This document shows, in pieces, positions 46,500 through 58,911 of a stretch of 64,000 nucleotides of DNA; the stretch's first letter is position 1, and the number at the start of each line of letters is the position of its first letter. The notes under the pieces are model-generated. The model ran no database searches and was not told where the DNA came from. It saw only the letters and a program-made list of their open reading frames with translations. The stretch is from Siphonodentalium dalli (lineage: Eukaryota > Mollusca > Scaphopoda > Gadilida > Siphonodentaliidae): NCBI GenBank assembly GCA_032622095.1, contig CP136063.1:186477956-186541955 (forward strand), written 5' to 3'. The translations under genes and the position numbers were made by a program.

Positions 46500-49173
46500 A
46501 GTACAGGGACCCTGAAGCCGAGTCCTGCTAACTCATAATTTACACTTATTTAATGTTTCCATTCGCTGTACAGTTCCGGGCCTATAATATCGAATAACAC
46601 ATAATAGCCTATACTATTAATATGACATTAGCACATAAAACACAAACAAACATACACGTTTTCGCCATTGCACATGTACACCCTCGACCTAAAGATGATC
46701 CAAGTGCCGGCCTGTCCGAATGATATGGATATTTTCAAGCAGAAACGGTCAAAATGCGAAGTATATCATCCTCTTCTTTAGCATCCCAAATCCGGTTTGG
46801 TGACATCTCATCGCAGGATCGATCCGCGGATTTGACACCCGAAATTATGGTGGGTACCCACACTTGGTCACGGATAGTATTTTTGCGAACCACTCAATCT
46901 GTATGCTAGAAAATTTTATGGCTAATTAAACATATATTTTTATCTTGATACACCCATTATCCACGGTCAATGGCTGATAGTTATGTTTCAAACGAACTAC
47001 CTAACGTCAAAAAGTGTCTACTATTTATAATAAAATAGGAAAAAGATGCAATAATGATTTATTGTGTAAAATTAATTAATATTATCTCTTGAATCACTTT
47101 TGTGTTGAAAATAGCATTCGTTGTATCTGCCAATGAATGTCACTGAATTTCACTCATTTTTCGGGAAGCTAACTTCAAAATTGAACATGGGAAATCATAT
47201 TGGCACAAACAAATTAAGAAGCATACATCTTGAATTATGAAACTTTACAATCACACGCTCCTCCATAATATACATTGATCTCATATAGAGTTTACCTGTT
47301 CTTGTTTTGATGTTCGGTTTCAGAGCTATGATCGTTTTTTTGTAACTTGACAACACATTGTAATGGGGAATTTATATTTTTTAGTTGTTTTTATATAACG
47401 TGATCATAAAATTCTAAATAAACCTCAACTAATATAAGCTGTAACAATATTTTCGATATGACTAGAATATTGTGACCAGATTTCCTTTTGTGATTTCGCC
47501 TAACTCAAATTAAGTGACTTGTGTTTGCATAACTACTGTAATACTATTTTTTCAACACTAACATGTTTTAGGAGGAACGTTCAAATCATGTTACATATTA
47601 ACAACTTATTTTGTTCTATTTATGCACAAAAACCTTTAAACATTGATAAAAGAAAACTTCCCAGAATGGCATTTTTGGAAACTAGTCAATACGAAGGATT
47701 CATATAGAGCCCTATTAAAGTTAATTTTCTTCATAATTTTTAATTACTTCACAATTTGTTTAATCTAGTATACACAAAAGGTTAGGAAAAACACAGGACA
47801 TCCCTATATCATTTTATCGAGTTGCATTACCTCAAATACATATGGCATTTCATCACACCAGTTCTGTATCACAGTCAAATTTGTGCAAATTCTAGTGAGA
47901 AATTGATTTACTAACACATCGAAAAAAGCCCTTAAATTTTTCTCTAGGTTTTAAAATACTAGACCATAAAATGTGGATTTTAGCTAATTCTGAGAGACAG
48001 ACTCCACATGTGCTTCCAATTTTGGAGGCACATAACAAGAAATATACTCGAATTTGAGAAAGGTTTCTGCTTGATAAATCTTCCACCACCATTATAAAAT
48101 CTACAACTATGGTATAATACTGAAAGGACTCATGAAAGTTTTAGAAAACATCATCGGAAAACCATAAATTTAGTATATTATTCCAAATTTTCGCAAACTT
48201 ATTTCAAAAAATTCACCTGTTTCGCATTTCTTGATTCTTTTTTATTTTGAGTATGCTATTTATAATGGGTCAATGCACTTATTCCTACCAAGAAACATTT
48301 TGCTGCAACTAGTTTGAGGTAAAACCATAAATGCACTGGAAAATAGATACACAAAGCCCTGATTTTAAAGCCACTAGTCCAATTGGTGCTTTTCCCGGGC
48401 AACCCTGCGTATCCTTTCACGTATATTGGTCCATCGCTATATCAAACACTATTCACATCAAACTGGTAGTACTTAAGTAACAAGGCTAAATGTGTGGAAA
48501 ATATAGCTTCTCCTTTTTAGTCCATACTTGTTCACCTTAATTTTAATATCCGCACATACATTCGGTGTTAGATAGCCTATTTTCAAACAACTTTTTTGTT
48601 GTCAAATCATAATGAAATGAAATGTTATTTGTGCAATGATGTTGGCAATTCATCCATAATTGTAACACATTTTCATTTTACATGATACAAGTCATATTTT
48701 TCACAATTAACTTGAAGACGAAAACAATGTAATAATGTTCTCGGTTGTATTTTAGCATGTAGACAGGTACATTGTCTCCCCTAGCAACCCATAGGTCGTT
48801 TGTTGATCTTATTATCTGAACATTTTCCTCCAATAAATATGACTCCTTCTGCACTTTTATTATTTGTCGTCTGCATTTCTTCCTGAACATCCATCCAGAT
48901 GATTAATAAATAAAGCCAACTGTCTACTTTTATAACTGTATGGGGAATCAATTCAATATAGAAAGGGTTAAAATAAGAAATCATGTTAACCAATAGTTCA
49001 TTTCGTCATGACAAAGATTTATGTTTCAATATTTTTTTTAATTTATTCATGCAGCCTTCGATCCAATAACATAACAAAACAACAACAATAAAAACAACAC
49101 TATATAGCACTTCAAAAAGACATGGATGTGTTTCAACAATATTGCCATACGTTAAGGTAGTTCCATGTGTAGT

Positions 49174-51219
49174 CTATAAATTCAACGGCATCGGAAGTCC
49201 AATAAGATGTTTCCCTTGTAGGGTGGTCCCACCATCTTGCGGCGAGGAACGAAGAAATGGGTGGTCATTGAAATAATGTGTCCTCGGATGGTACCCGTTA
49301 AATCCGACATATGGATAGGCCACGTGAGGACTGTGGCAGACTGGACTGGCTGTTGAAAACATGGCACCATAAGTGTATGGACTTGTAGACCAAGTACTGT
49401 CTCGTTGCAAACATTCCGGAGACATTAATGGTTTGCAACAAGGTGACATGCATTTTGGTAACGTGTTCGTGTTGGAGTCCGAGTGCACCGAATATTGTCG
49501 TGTGAGCTGATGCTGGTTGTAAGAGGTACATGTAGCTTTCAGTATTGGTGAAGTAAGCGTCTCACTGGGCGGCGTAGCTGTGAGGCTGCTTCTTCTGAGT
49601 AATGTTGAGCTTGGTGCGAGAGCTGATGCTGTTTTCATTAATCGTTCTCTTTTCTCCTTTTGTCTCCTGTTTTGGAACCAGATCTGGAATAAAAAGGAAA
49701 CACACATAAATACAACTTATACAAGTAATGAAAAATGTTTCTTTAAGCTGCATAATAAGTTGAACAGTGTGCATCCTTACCTACATGTATACACGAAACA
49801 AGGTACCGTTCATGCTATATGTTAAATCATATGCGCGACTAAACATATTTATTAGAATCTGGTATTGGTGCAATGAAATTGATTATATTGCAAAAAATGT
49901 AATTATACTCAAACCAAAAATTGTAATGTTTTTTGTGCTTCAGGTTTCCTTAGTCCATGTTTCGTGGCATATATATAGAGAGAGCCTAAACTCTCCAACT
50001 TTAAAAATTGATGCCATTTGGTGGGGCCGGTTCACAGGGTGAGGTAAACTCCCTGCACCCTATAACATATAGCCATGCCCCTGTTGAGTAGCGGTCAGCT
50101 GAGGCGTAAGAAAGACTGTAGCGATCATACGTCCGCTATATCACTTGGTTTTGAGTAACGTTTTCTTTAAGTTCATCATATAATAGCCAAAAGTCTTAAC
50201 TATTAATACTGTGAGTGACCTAATCTCAAATTTGCATGAACAAATCGGTGTATATATAGGTCACCGCTGTTACATGCACCTTGATCTTTCTCTCTGGAAA
50301 ATTAAATTCGTCGGCCAGTTCTTGTCTAATTTCTCTGGACGGGTACCTATGCATAGAGTACACCGCTTCCAGTCTCCTAACTTTATCTGGGGAGAACGTC
50401 GTGTTTTTTCGGAGGACAGACTGAATCGGAGTGTTATCTGGAATCAAAAATAATACAAATTGCAAAAAAATATCAAAGGAGTTGTGTGACATTCACGGCA
50501 AAGATAAACAACACAATATGATATCACAATACCTCACAGGGAGAGACACAACAATAATTTATCATTTTCTTTGAGATAGATATAAAAAGCAGTTCATGTT
50601 GACTTCTATGCACATTCATTTACAGCCCTTGTTTGATACCTTAAAATGAAATTTGGAACTGATCTATAACTTTTCGAATATGGACGCAATGGTTTAACTT
50701 CAACCCTTTCTATACTCTCAGTTAAACAGTATACACCAAAATTGTTTAGTATTGGTTTACAGGGATGTACTGGTAACATAAACAGACGACAGTTAAATAG
50801 AAGTATAACAGAATATCTATTGATGGAAATGTTTAGATCTTATAATCTGAAAATTTCCTGTGGGGTAACTATAATTAAATTCATAGCAATTATCCAGCAG
50901 TAAATCCCCCCCCCACACAAATGAATCAGATGCTTTATATTTTACAATATCAGGAATGCCACAACAAGCAGCGTTCTTTCCTGTTCCATTCTCAAGAAAA
51001 AGCTGGATCCGTCTTTTGTTAATAATTTCATAAGATATATTTAAATTTAAATGTACCCAAAGTTTTGTTTTTTAGTTCATGGCACTTTGGCCCCCGTTTT
51101 TTTTGGCCCGATCGTAACTTTAAATTCAATTCACATGTACACAAACAATTGCTTTAATTCACGACAATATATTTACCTGAAGTTGGATTCAGTTTTGAAG
51201 TTTCGAGTGTTCGATCCAT
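49174..51219 (-). CDS. Homeobox gene F (PRD-like homeodomain, 3 exons)
   Basis: Exons 51177-51219 (43 nt), 50280-50437 (158 nt) and 49174-49683 (510 nt) encode 236 aa. Exon 1 has an in-frame 3-bp deletion removing one Thr after the initial Met-Asp-Arg. This is the SVL/YSM subfamily, collinear with B and C, with SRE at homeodomain residues 27-29 and no private homeodomain change. The exon 2 donor is GTGCATG rather than GTACATG, still a GT donor. Exon 3 has PVCHSPHVAYPYVGF, so the Trp of the usual WHSPH motif is Cys here, and NDHPFLRSS replaces NDHQSLRSS. AATAAA is on the minus strand at 49042-49047. Confidence 0.9.
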
Positions 51220-51297
51220 CGTGAGCAGTAACTTTGCGGTTAGTGTGATTTCTGAGATGGATTCAATCAACTGATGACATGGGAGTAATGGGACGAA

Positions 51298-51305
51298 TAT
51301 TTATA
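51298..51305 (-). promoter_or_regulatory. TATA box of gene F
   Basis: TATAAATA on the minus strand, 79-86 bp upstream of the ATG at 51219. Confidence 0.65.
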
Positions 51306-51589
51306 CAACTTCTCAAAATGAGCAGCCATCCACACAAACTTGGCAATTATCGCACTTTCAGGTGAGGAACAAATTATAGCTACTTGTAGAATCTCGAAAA
51401 AACAATAATCACTTTCGCTTCTCGGATGTGCGAACTTAACTGTAAATACGCTGCTGTCCGTGTGAAAACATTAGTAACATGGTAAGTGTTGCCTTGCTTG
51501 GACCTATTTGAATTGCGAATTATATAGTATGTTCCAATGCCCGGCCGTGTTCTACACACAATATGTTGAAGGCGAGAAGCGCACTGTTA

Positions 51590-51621
51590 TTGGTGTGATG
51601 ATTCACCGGATTTTACACCAA
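51590..51621. promoter_or_regulatory. Conserved upstream inverted repeat, unit F
   Basis: TTGGTGT and ACACCAA, 32-bp span, intact as in B. Confidence 0.4.
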
Positions 51622-52389
51622 ATTTTCAATTTCAATTTCGATCAAACTTTCCTGGGGTGATTTTCAGCTTACAAGGAAAAAGAAAACAAGATACTCTTGC
51701 AACCACCATATTTTGTATATGTATGGCACATGCATCGCAAAACACAAAAAACAGGCCCGCCATCATCATATGTATCCAAAGAGTCGGCACTTGGACACAC
51801 AACAGGAAACCTCACAGTCCACACTCTTACCATTATAATATAACTTCTATCTTTTTCAGATATGCAATTCACCACAATTGTAAATACTCTGTCATCTTGT
51901 AAACAAATACTGTAATATCAACCTTGTATCGGGAGAGGGGTCTCCTGTAAGTTTCCGTAACTTTTACCCCAATACCTTTGTAATTAACAATAAAATATGT
52001 TTACAGGTGACACAAAAGCATGCAGTTTTAAGTTGAAAACCAGTACAACGGATCAGATTTAGAACGCTCTTTATTATTTATCGCTTTTGGGAAACGAACG
52101 AATGGACGCTCTTCATCAGAGACAAGCTTTGGGTTTTGTTGTTGTTAGTTTGTCAAAAATTCAAAACTTGTAAAAGTTTCCCTTTTGAAAGCTGATATCT
52201 GATCATCGAAATTAACCATCCGTTTGGTATTTGCGGCATAGTATGACTTTAGCCTTCTCGTAGCCAAATGTTTATGTTTTCAAAAATCAATAACTTTAAT
52301 TTTTAAGATTTAGAGTTATTGAAAATAATACAATTTGAACTACAATCCAAATAGAAGAAATGAAAAATATAATTTGTAAAATACGTATG

Positions 52390-52770
52390 TCAATTGATAC
52401 GTGTTGTGTGAGTGTAGTCTGAGACAGCCGAGTCAGCCACCGGTTCGTTAATTAGGTGCTGATCGGTGTGACAGTTTGCAGTATAGGTCCCCTATTTGCG
52501 GAGATATTTGCGAAAGTCCCCGAATTTGCAGAGCTCCCCTAAAATGGTCGAAATATGTTGATTTTGATGAGGGAACGGGTGCGTATATCTCAATTGATAC
52601 GCATTTTAAAGAGGTTAGTCGGATACAGCCGAGTCCGCCACGGTTCGTTAATTGGTGCTGATCTGTGTGACAATTTGGAGATCCCCGAATTCGCGGAGGT
52701 CCCCTAAAATGGTCGAAATATGTTGATTTTAATGAGGGAACGGGTGAGTATATGTCAATTGATACGTATT
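52390..52770. repeat. Tandem ~200-bp repeat, unit F copy
   Basis: Same array as 15813-16220. The second unit has lost about 25 bp around 'gcagtaggtccctatttgcg'. Confidence 0.7.
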
Positions 52771-52822
52771 TTAAACAAATAACGACACGATCATCATAAT
52801 GGTGGTTTGTTCTATCAATCAT

Positions 52823-52857
<35 letters not shown>

Positions 52858-53310
52858 ACGGAACAAGTCTTGCGACTGTTCGTCCAATAACATTATTTGC
52901 AATGTTTGTTTACAAATATATGTATCGTCATTCGATATTTACTTGTGAGTCACTTGAACATATTACTAACTAATTCTTGTCGTCGAACTCGTATTTTATA
53001 TAATAGAAAAATGAGTCTATGTATATTTTGAATTGATCGAGTGTTGGAGCCTCAACAGCGAAGTCTGGCAGAGAGTTCCAGCTATTTACCACCATCTGCG
53101 TGAGGAAACATTTTCCGATGGCCTTGTTAAGAATGGGCATCTGTAGCTTTTTATTATGTCCCCTTGTTCTTCCTGATGAATTTCTTTCTAATATGCCACA
53201 GGCATTGGTATTGTAATTATCATTCAACAGTTTATATAGCTCGATTATATCTCCTCTAAATCTTCGATATTTTAAAGACATCAGATTGAGTCTTAGCATA
53301 GAGTTATGAT
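52823..53310 (-). mobile_element. CR1/L2-like retroelement 3' fragment in unit F
   Basis: The minus-strand frame at 52970-53299 (109 codons) differs from the unit C copy by one residue (LLNDNYNT versus LLNGNYNT). A trinucleotide tail lies at 52823-52858, longer than in C. Truncated upstream. Confidence 0.7.
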
Positions 53311-54631
53311 TTGACGAACTAGTTTCGTTGCTTTTCTTTATATTTCTCTAACACAATGTTTTGATATTTGTGATGTAGGCTCCATGCAGAGTTACAGTTT
53401 CGATGACAGGTCTCTCCATGCTTATGTAGAGCGATTAGAAAGTGTCGATGTCCAAGTTCGTGAAAGTTCTATTGACTATGCCGATGATTTGAGAAGCTTT
53501 ATTGTTTTAGGATATTGTAGGAAGGCTAATCTGGCCGTGTCAAATTGAGCTATAGCGATGGGATATCTCGCAAGACAACACATTTCGGGTTTTCGTGGGG
53601 TGTGTATTCGCTGGAAATCTTATAGTTGCAGTATATAACTATTATAACCGCGTTAATTGCGTTCGATGTTTAGGTATGAATAATGGCTGGGCCATGCACA
53701 CTTGGAAGATTTTATGGCGGGAACACAATTTTTGATCCGAATTTAGAATTTTTCTGGTGTGGTGAATGAGAAACCAGCAGTAATAAGCCGTAGTTTTTTG
53801 TAATAATTTGAAGGATTAGTTGTTTTAACGGATTTCTGAGGCATTGCATTCATGTAACCAATATATTTTATATTATAATTATATTTATGGCTAATAATAT
53901 GATCTTGAGGCGTTACCATTTCTGACTATGGTTTTCTTGTTAACTCTGTTCACCATACTTTTAATATCCGCACATACATTCAGTGTTAGGTAGCCTATTT
54001 TCAAACAACTTTTTTGTTGTCAAATCATAATGCACTGAAGTTTTATTTGTGCAATGGTGTTGGAAATTCATCCATAATTATAACACTACGTATATTTTCA
54101 TTTTGCATGACACAAATAATATTTTTCACAATTAACTTGAAGACAAAAACAATGTAATAATGTTCTCGTATGTATGTATTTTAGTAGACATGTTACTTTA
54201 AAACTACCTCTGCAGACGCATTGTCTCCCCTAGCAACAGTAACCAACCCATAGGTCGTTTGTTGAACTTATTATCTCAACATTTTCCTCCAATAAATAGC
54301 ACTCCTTCTGCACTTTTATTATTTGCCGTCTGTTTTTCTTCCTGAACACCCATCCAGACGATTAATAGATAAATCCAACTGTCTACTTTTGTAACTGAAT
54401 GTGAGAATCCATTCAGTATATAAAGGGTTAAAATAAGAAATGACGCTAACCAATAGTTCATTTCGTCATAACACATATTTATTATTCAATATTTTTTATG
54501 TATTCATTCAACATTCGATCCAACAACAAAACAAAACAACAACAACATAAAACAACACTATATAGCACTTAAAAAAGATATGGATGAGTTTCAACATTAT
54601 TGCCATTCACTAAGGTAGTTCCAGCTGTAGT

Positions 54632-57428
54632 CTATAAATTCAACGGCATCGGAAGTCCAAGAAAATGTTTCCCTTGCAGGATGGTCCCACCATCTTGCGG
54701 CGAGGAACGAAGAGATTGGTGTTCATTGAAATATTGTGTCCTCGTTTGGTACTCATTAAATCCGACATATGGATAGGCCATGTGAGGGCTGTGCCAGACT
54801 GGACTGGCTGTTGAAAACATGGCACCATAAGTGTATGGGCTTGTAGACCAAGTACCATCTCTTTGCAAGCATTCCGGAGACATTAAGGGTTTGCAACAAG
54901 GTGCCAAGCATTTTGGTAACGTGTTTGTGTTGCAGTTCGCGTGCATCAAGTATTGTCGTGTGAGGTGATGCTGGCTGTAAGAGGTACATGTGGCATTCAG
55001 TATTGGTGAAATAAGCGGCCCACAAGGTGGCGTGATTGTGATGCTGCTTCTTGTGGGTAATGTTGAGCTTGGTGCGAGAGCCGATGCTGTTTTCCTTAAT
55101 CGTTCTCTTTTCTCCTTTTGTCTCCTGTTTTGGAACCAGATCTTGAATAAAAAGGAAACATTCATAAATACAAGAAAGGGAAAATGGTTCTTCAAGCTGC
55201 ATAAGACGTTGAACAGTGTGGATCCTAAACCTACATGTATACACGAAACAAGGTAACTGTTCATGATATGTTAAATCATATGCGCGACTAAACATATTTA
55301 TTAGAACCTCGTATTGGTGCAATGAAATTGATTGTATTGCAAAAAATGTAATTATACTTTTGGCAGAAAGTAATCTACTTACAAACCTACAAACCATACA
55401 AACGCTCTTCAGCGGAATTACAGCATCCAAAAGTTGGTTGCAGGAGAGGGCTGACAACCCTTTCAAATCTTCCCGGGTATCATCCCAAACACCAAATTGC
55501 AACTTTAAGAATTGATGTCGCCATTAAAACTTTGGTGGGGGTCGGGTCACGGGGTGAGATAAACTCCCTGCACCCTATAACATATAGCTATGCCCTTGTT
55601 GGGAAACGGTCAGCTGAGGCGTAAGAAAAACGGTAGTGACTATACGTCCGATATATCACTAGGTTTTGAGTAACGTTGTCTTTAAGTTCATCATAGCCGA
55701 AAGTCCTAACTATTAATACTGCGAGTGATCAAATCTCAATTTTGCATAAACAAATCGGTGTATATAGAGGTAATCGCTGTTACATGTACCTTGATCTTTC
55801 TCTCTGGAAAATTAAATTCGTCGGCCAGTTCTTGTCTAATTTCTCTGGACGGGTACCTGTGCGTAGAGTACACCGCTTCCAGTCTCCTAACTTTATCTGG
55901 GGAGAACGTGGTGTTTTTCCGGACGGCAGACTGAATCGGAATGTTATCTGGAAGCAAAAATAATTTAAATTGCAAAAATATTATCGAAGAAGTTGTGTGA
56001 CGGTATGCGGTGAAAACATTCACGGCAAATATAAACGACACAATATATATATCCAATACCTCACAGTGAGAGAGACACACAACAGTCAGTTATCACTTTA
56101 TATGAGATAGATATCGAAACCTGAACTGTGGAATTCGCACCTTCAATCAGCTCATGTTTCTAAATATATAGCAACTGAATTCTATGCATATCCATTTTGA
56201 TCATATGACTCAATCATTATTTACGTTGGAAAGTATGTCATAAATCAATTGCATATGAACTACTAGTTCATATCACCTTCCGATAATTTGATTGATTTGT
56301 TGACAAAAAGTGTGTTTTGATTGGCTGAATGGCAACCGGGGCCGAGCCGTATCTCTAACTAAATGCAGGTCAAATTCGTGCGCGTCAATCAACGCGATGT
56401 CGAAATTCTCGCAACTATAATCTTGAAATATATAGTTTTGGACTTTGTTATACGATATATAGAATATGTAATTCGTATTTATCTAATAAACATACGATAT
56501 AATGTCACAAACTGAGAACAGAATAGCGCACTATATCTTCGCGTGCATATTATTTCTGCTAGTTCACCAGGTGTAATTGGGCTTCCGGTGCAACGAAGTG
56601 ACGTCACATTAACCTTCTGCTGCCGATGTCATATAGCTATTTAGTTATTTGTGTGAGTTTTGGACATCATAATCAATTTATAGGTGTCATATGATAAATA
56701 GAATATGTAATTCGTGTTTCTCTCATATGATATTTATGAAACTCGTCACGAATTTTCAGTTTTCTCTCGCCGTTTCATAAATATCATATGAGAGAAACAC
56801 TCATTTCATATCCTCTATATAGCCCTTGTTTGATATCTTAAAATGAAATTTGGAGCTGATCTAAAACTGTTCTAATATAGACGCAATGGTTTAAGTTTTA
56901 TCCCTTTCTATACTGAATGATTCTCCCAGTCAGTTAAACGGTGCACATCGGAATTGTTTAGTATTGGTTTACAGGGATGTGCTGGTAATATAAACAGAAG
57001 ACATATACATAGAAGTATAAAAGCATATCTATTGATGGAAATGTTTAGATATATAATCTGAACATTTGCCATGGGGTAACTATTAAATTCACAGCAATTA
57101 TCCAGTAGTAATTTTTTCCCCACACAAATAAATCAGATGCTTTTTATTTTACCATATCAGGAATGCCACAACAAGCAGCGTTCTTTCCTGTTCCATTCTC
57201 AAGAAAAATCTGTATCCGTCTTTTGTTAATAATTTCTTAAGATATAGTTAAATTTAAATGTACCCAACGTGTTTGTTTTTAGTTCATGGCACTTCGGCCA
57301 CCGTTTTTTTGGCCCGATCGTAGCTTTAAATTCAATTCACATATACCCAAATGGTTGCTTTAATTCACGACAATATATTTACCTGAAGTTGGATTCAGTT
57401 TTGAAGTTTCGAGTGTTGTTCGATCCAT
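54632..57428 (-). CDS. Homeobox gene G (PRD-like homeodomain, 3 exons)
   Basis: Exons 57383-57428, 55790-55947 and 54632-55141 (46, 158 and 510 nt) encode 237 aa. This is the SAV/YST subfamily, the block counterpart of D, sharing RLR after the homeodomain and the NEYQTRTQYFN segment. Unlike D it keeps Asn at homeodomain residue 39 and has KCLAPCC in the Cys cluster. The exon 3 acceptor is AAG instead of the CAG of the other six copies. Intron 1 carries the same ~620-bp insertion as D. A 248-codon alternative frame (54756-55502) runs through intron 2 and exon 3 but is not the spliced product. Confidence 0.9.
56714..56800. repeat. Perfect 29-bp hairpin in intron 1 of gene G
   Basis: Arms 56714-56742 and 56772-56800 are identical to those in gene D, inside the ~620-bp insertion (about 56197-56822). 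Confidence 0.9.
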
Positions 57429-57506
57429 CGTGAGCAGTAAGTTTGCGGTTAGCGTGATTTCTGGGATGGATTCAATCAACTGATGACATGGGAGTAATGG
57501 GACGAA

Positions 57507-57514
57507 TATTTATA
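57507..57514 (-). promoter_or_regulatory. TATA box of gene G
   Basis: TATAAATA on the minus strand, 79-86 bp upstream of the ATG at 57428. Confidence 0.65.
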
Positions 57515-57824
57515 CAACTTCTCAGAATGAGCAGCCATCCACACAAACTTGGCAATTTTCGCACTTTCAGGTGAGGGGCGAATTATAGTTACTTGTAGAA
57601 TCTCGAGAAAACAATAATCAGCACGGAATCCAGGTGTAAAGAGTGGTAACGTTCGCTTCTCGAATGTGAGAACTTAACTGTAAATACGCTGCTGTCGTGT
57701 GAAAACATTAGTACCATGCTAATTATTGTCTTGCTTGAACCTATTTGAACTGCGAATTATGGCAGTATGATCCAATTCATTGCCGTGTTATACACATATG
57801 TTGAAGTCGAGAAGCGCACTGTTA

Positions 57825-57856
57825 TTGGTGTAATGATTCATCGGATTTGACACCAA
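57825..57856. promoter_or_regulatory. Conserved upstream inverted repeat, unit G
   Basis: TTGGTGT and ACACCAA, 32-bp span. The left half continues GGTGTAA as in D. Confidence 0.4.
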
Positions 57857-58906
57857 ATTAGTCAAACTTTCCTGAGGTAATTTTCAGCTTAACAGGCAAA
57901 AAACAACAAGACAAACTCTTGCAAGCACCGTCATTTGTATATGTATGGCACATGCATAGCGAAAAAACACAAAAGCATGCATCGGTTTTAAGTTCAAAAC
58001 GACTTAAACGAGTACAACCGATCAAAATTCAAAACGCTCTTTATACTATTTAGTGCTTTTGGTAAACGAAAGCATGGACGCTATTTATCACGCAGAGACA
58101 CTCATTGGATTTCTGATTAACATTATCATAATTCAAAGCGTGTAATACTTCCCGTTTTGAAAGCTGATATCTGACCATCGAAATTAACCATCCATGTGGT
58201 ATTTGCGAGATATTATTACATTAGTCATCTCGTAGCCCAATGTTTATGTTTTCAAATTTGAGAGATAACTCTGAGATGTCCGTTATTTCGCTAAAGTGAT
58301 GTGAAACACTCCGATATGGTGATCAATTAGAAATGGAGAATAAACATACATCTTGAATCATGTAACTTACAATCACAAGCTTCTAATCAAATAATTTTTA
58401 ATTCCCTATGGTTTGACACCCACCCCCAAATTCACTAATTTGGGTATAAAACCCTACTGATACCACTCATATCTCCTTTAGTTCAAATGACAGTTTACCT
58501 GTTTCAGAAGCTGTTTTATTTGAAAAAAGTAAATATGAAGATTTATTTTTCAAATAGTGGCTGATAGGCATTAATTTTGTCTACCACATGCATGCATTGG
58601 AGTTTCCAAGTGAGTGTGTGATGAGAATATGCTTGGTGGTCAAATCCATAATGAAATTCCGGCTAAATGGAAATTCTAATGGATTGATGAAGTGGATAAA
58701 TACAGTAACCCATCAAAAGCTGATAGGTGCACATAAAACACTAGTTTAAGCATACGCATCCAATTTTACTATTATTTTTCCTTGAAAGCTATTACATGAA
58801 CCGAACATCTGTTATGGATATTTGGTTGTAGTACATTTTAAGCTGATAACATCCCATGTCAGTGATCTCATTCTTCACTTTCGAGTCACTGTTGACATTT
58901 TGTAGA

Positions 58907-58911
58907 CATTT
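58907..58911. other. Uninterrupted site for the D-locus retrotransposon
   Basis: A single CATTT joins the sequences that flank the 29560-31995 element in unit D. It could be the pre-insertion state or a precise-looking deletion. Confidence 0.65.

Noticed and set aside
48678-48993. 70-codon frames in the 3' flanks (12234, 19325, 48781)
   Set aside because: Identical only because the flanks are duplicated; they lie across the likely poly(A) region and contain no motif.
50211-50453. Plus-strand frames antisense to exon 2 (also 4765, 41175, 55725)
   Set aside because: They are shadows of the homeodomain exon 2 and lack independent evidence.
54756-55502. 248-codon alternative minus-strand frame over exon 3 and intron 2 of gene G, with related frames in most other copies
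   Set aside because: It overlaps the homeodomain exon in a different frame and crosses the splice acceptor. It stays open in near-identical paralogues by descent, and in E it is not maintained.
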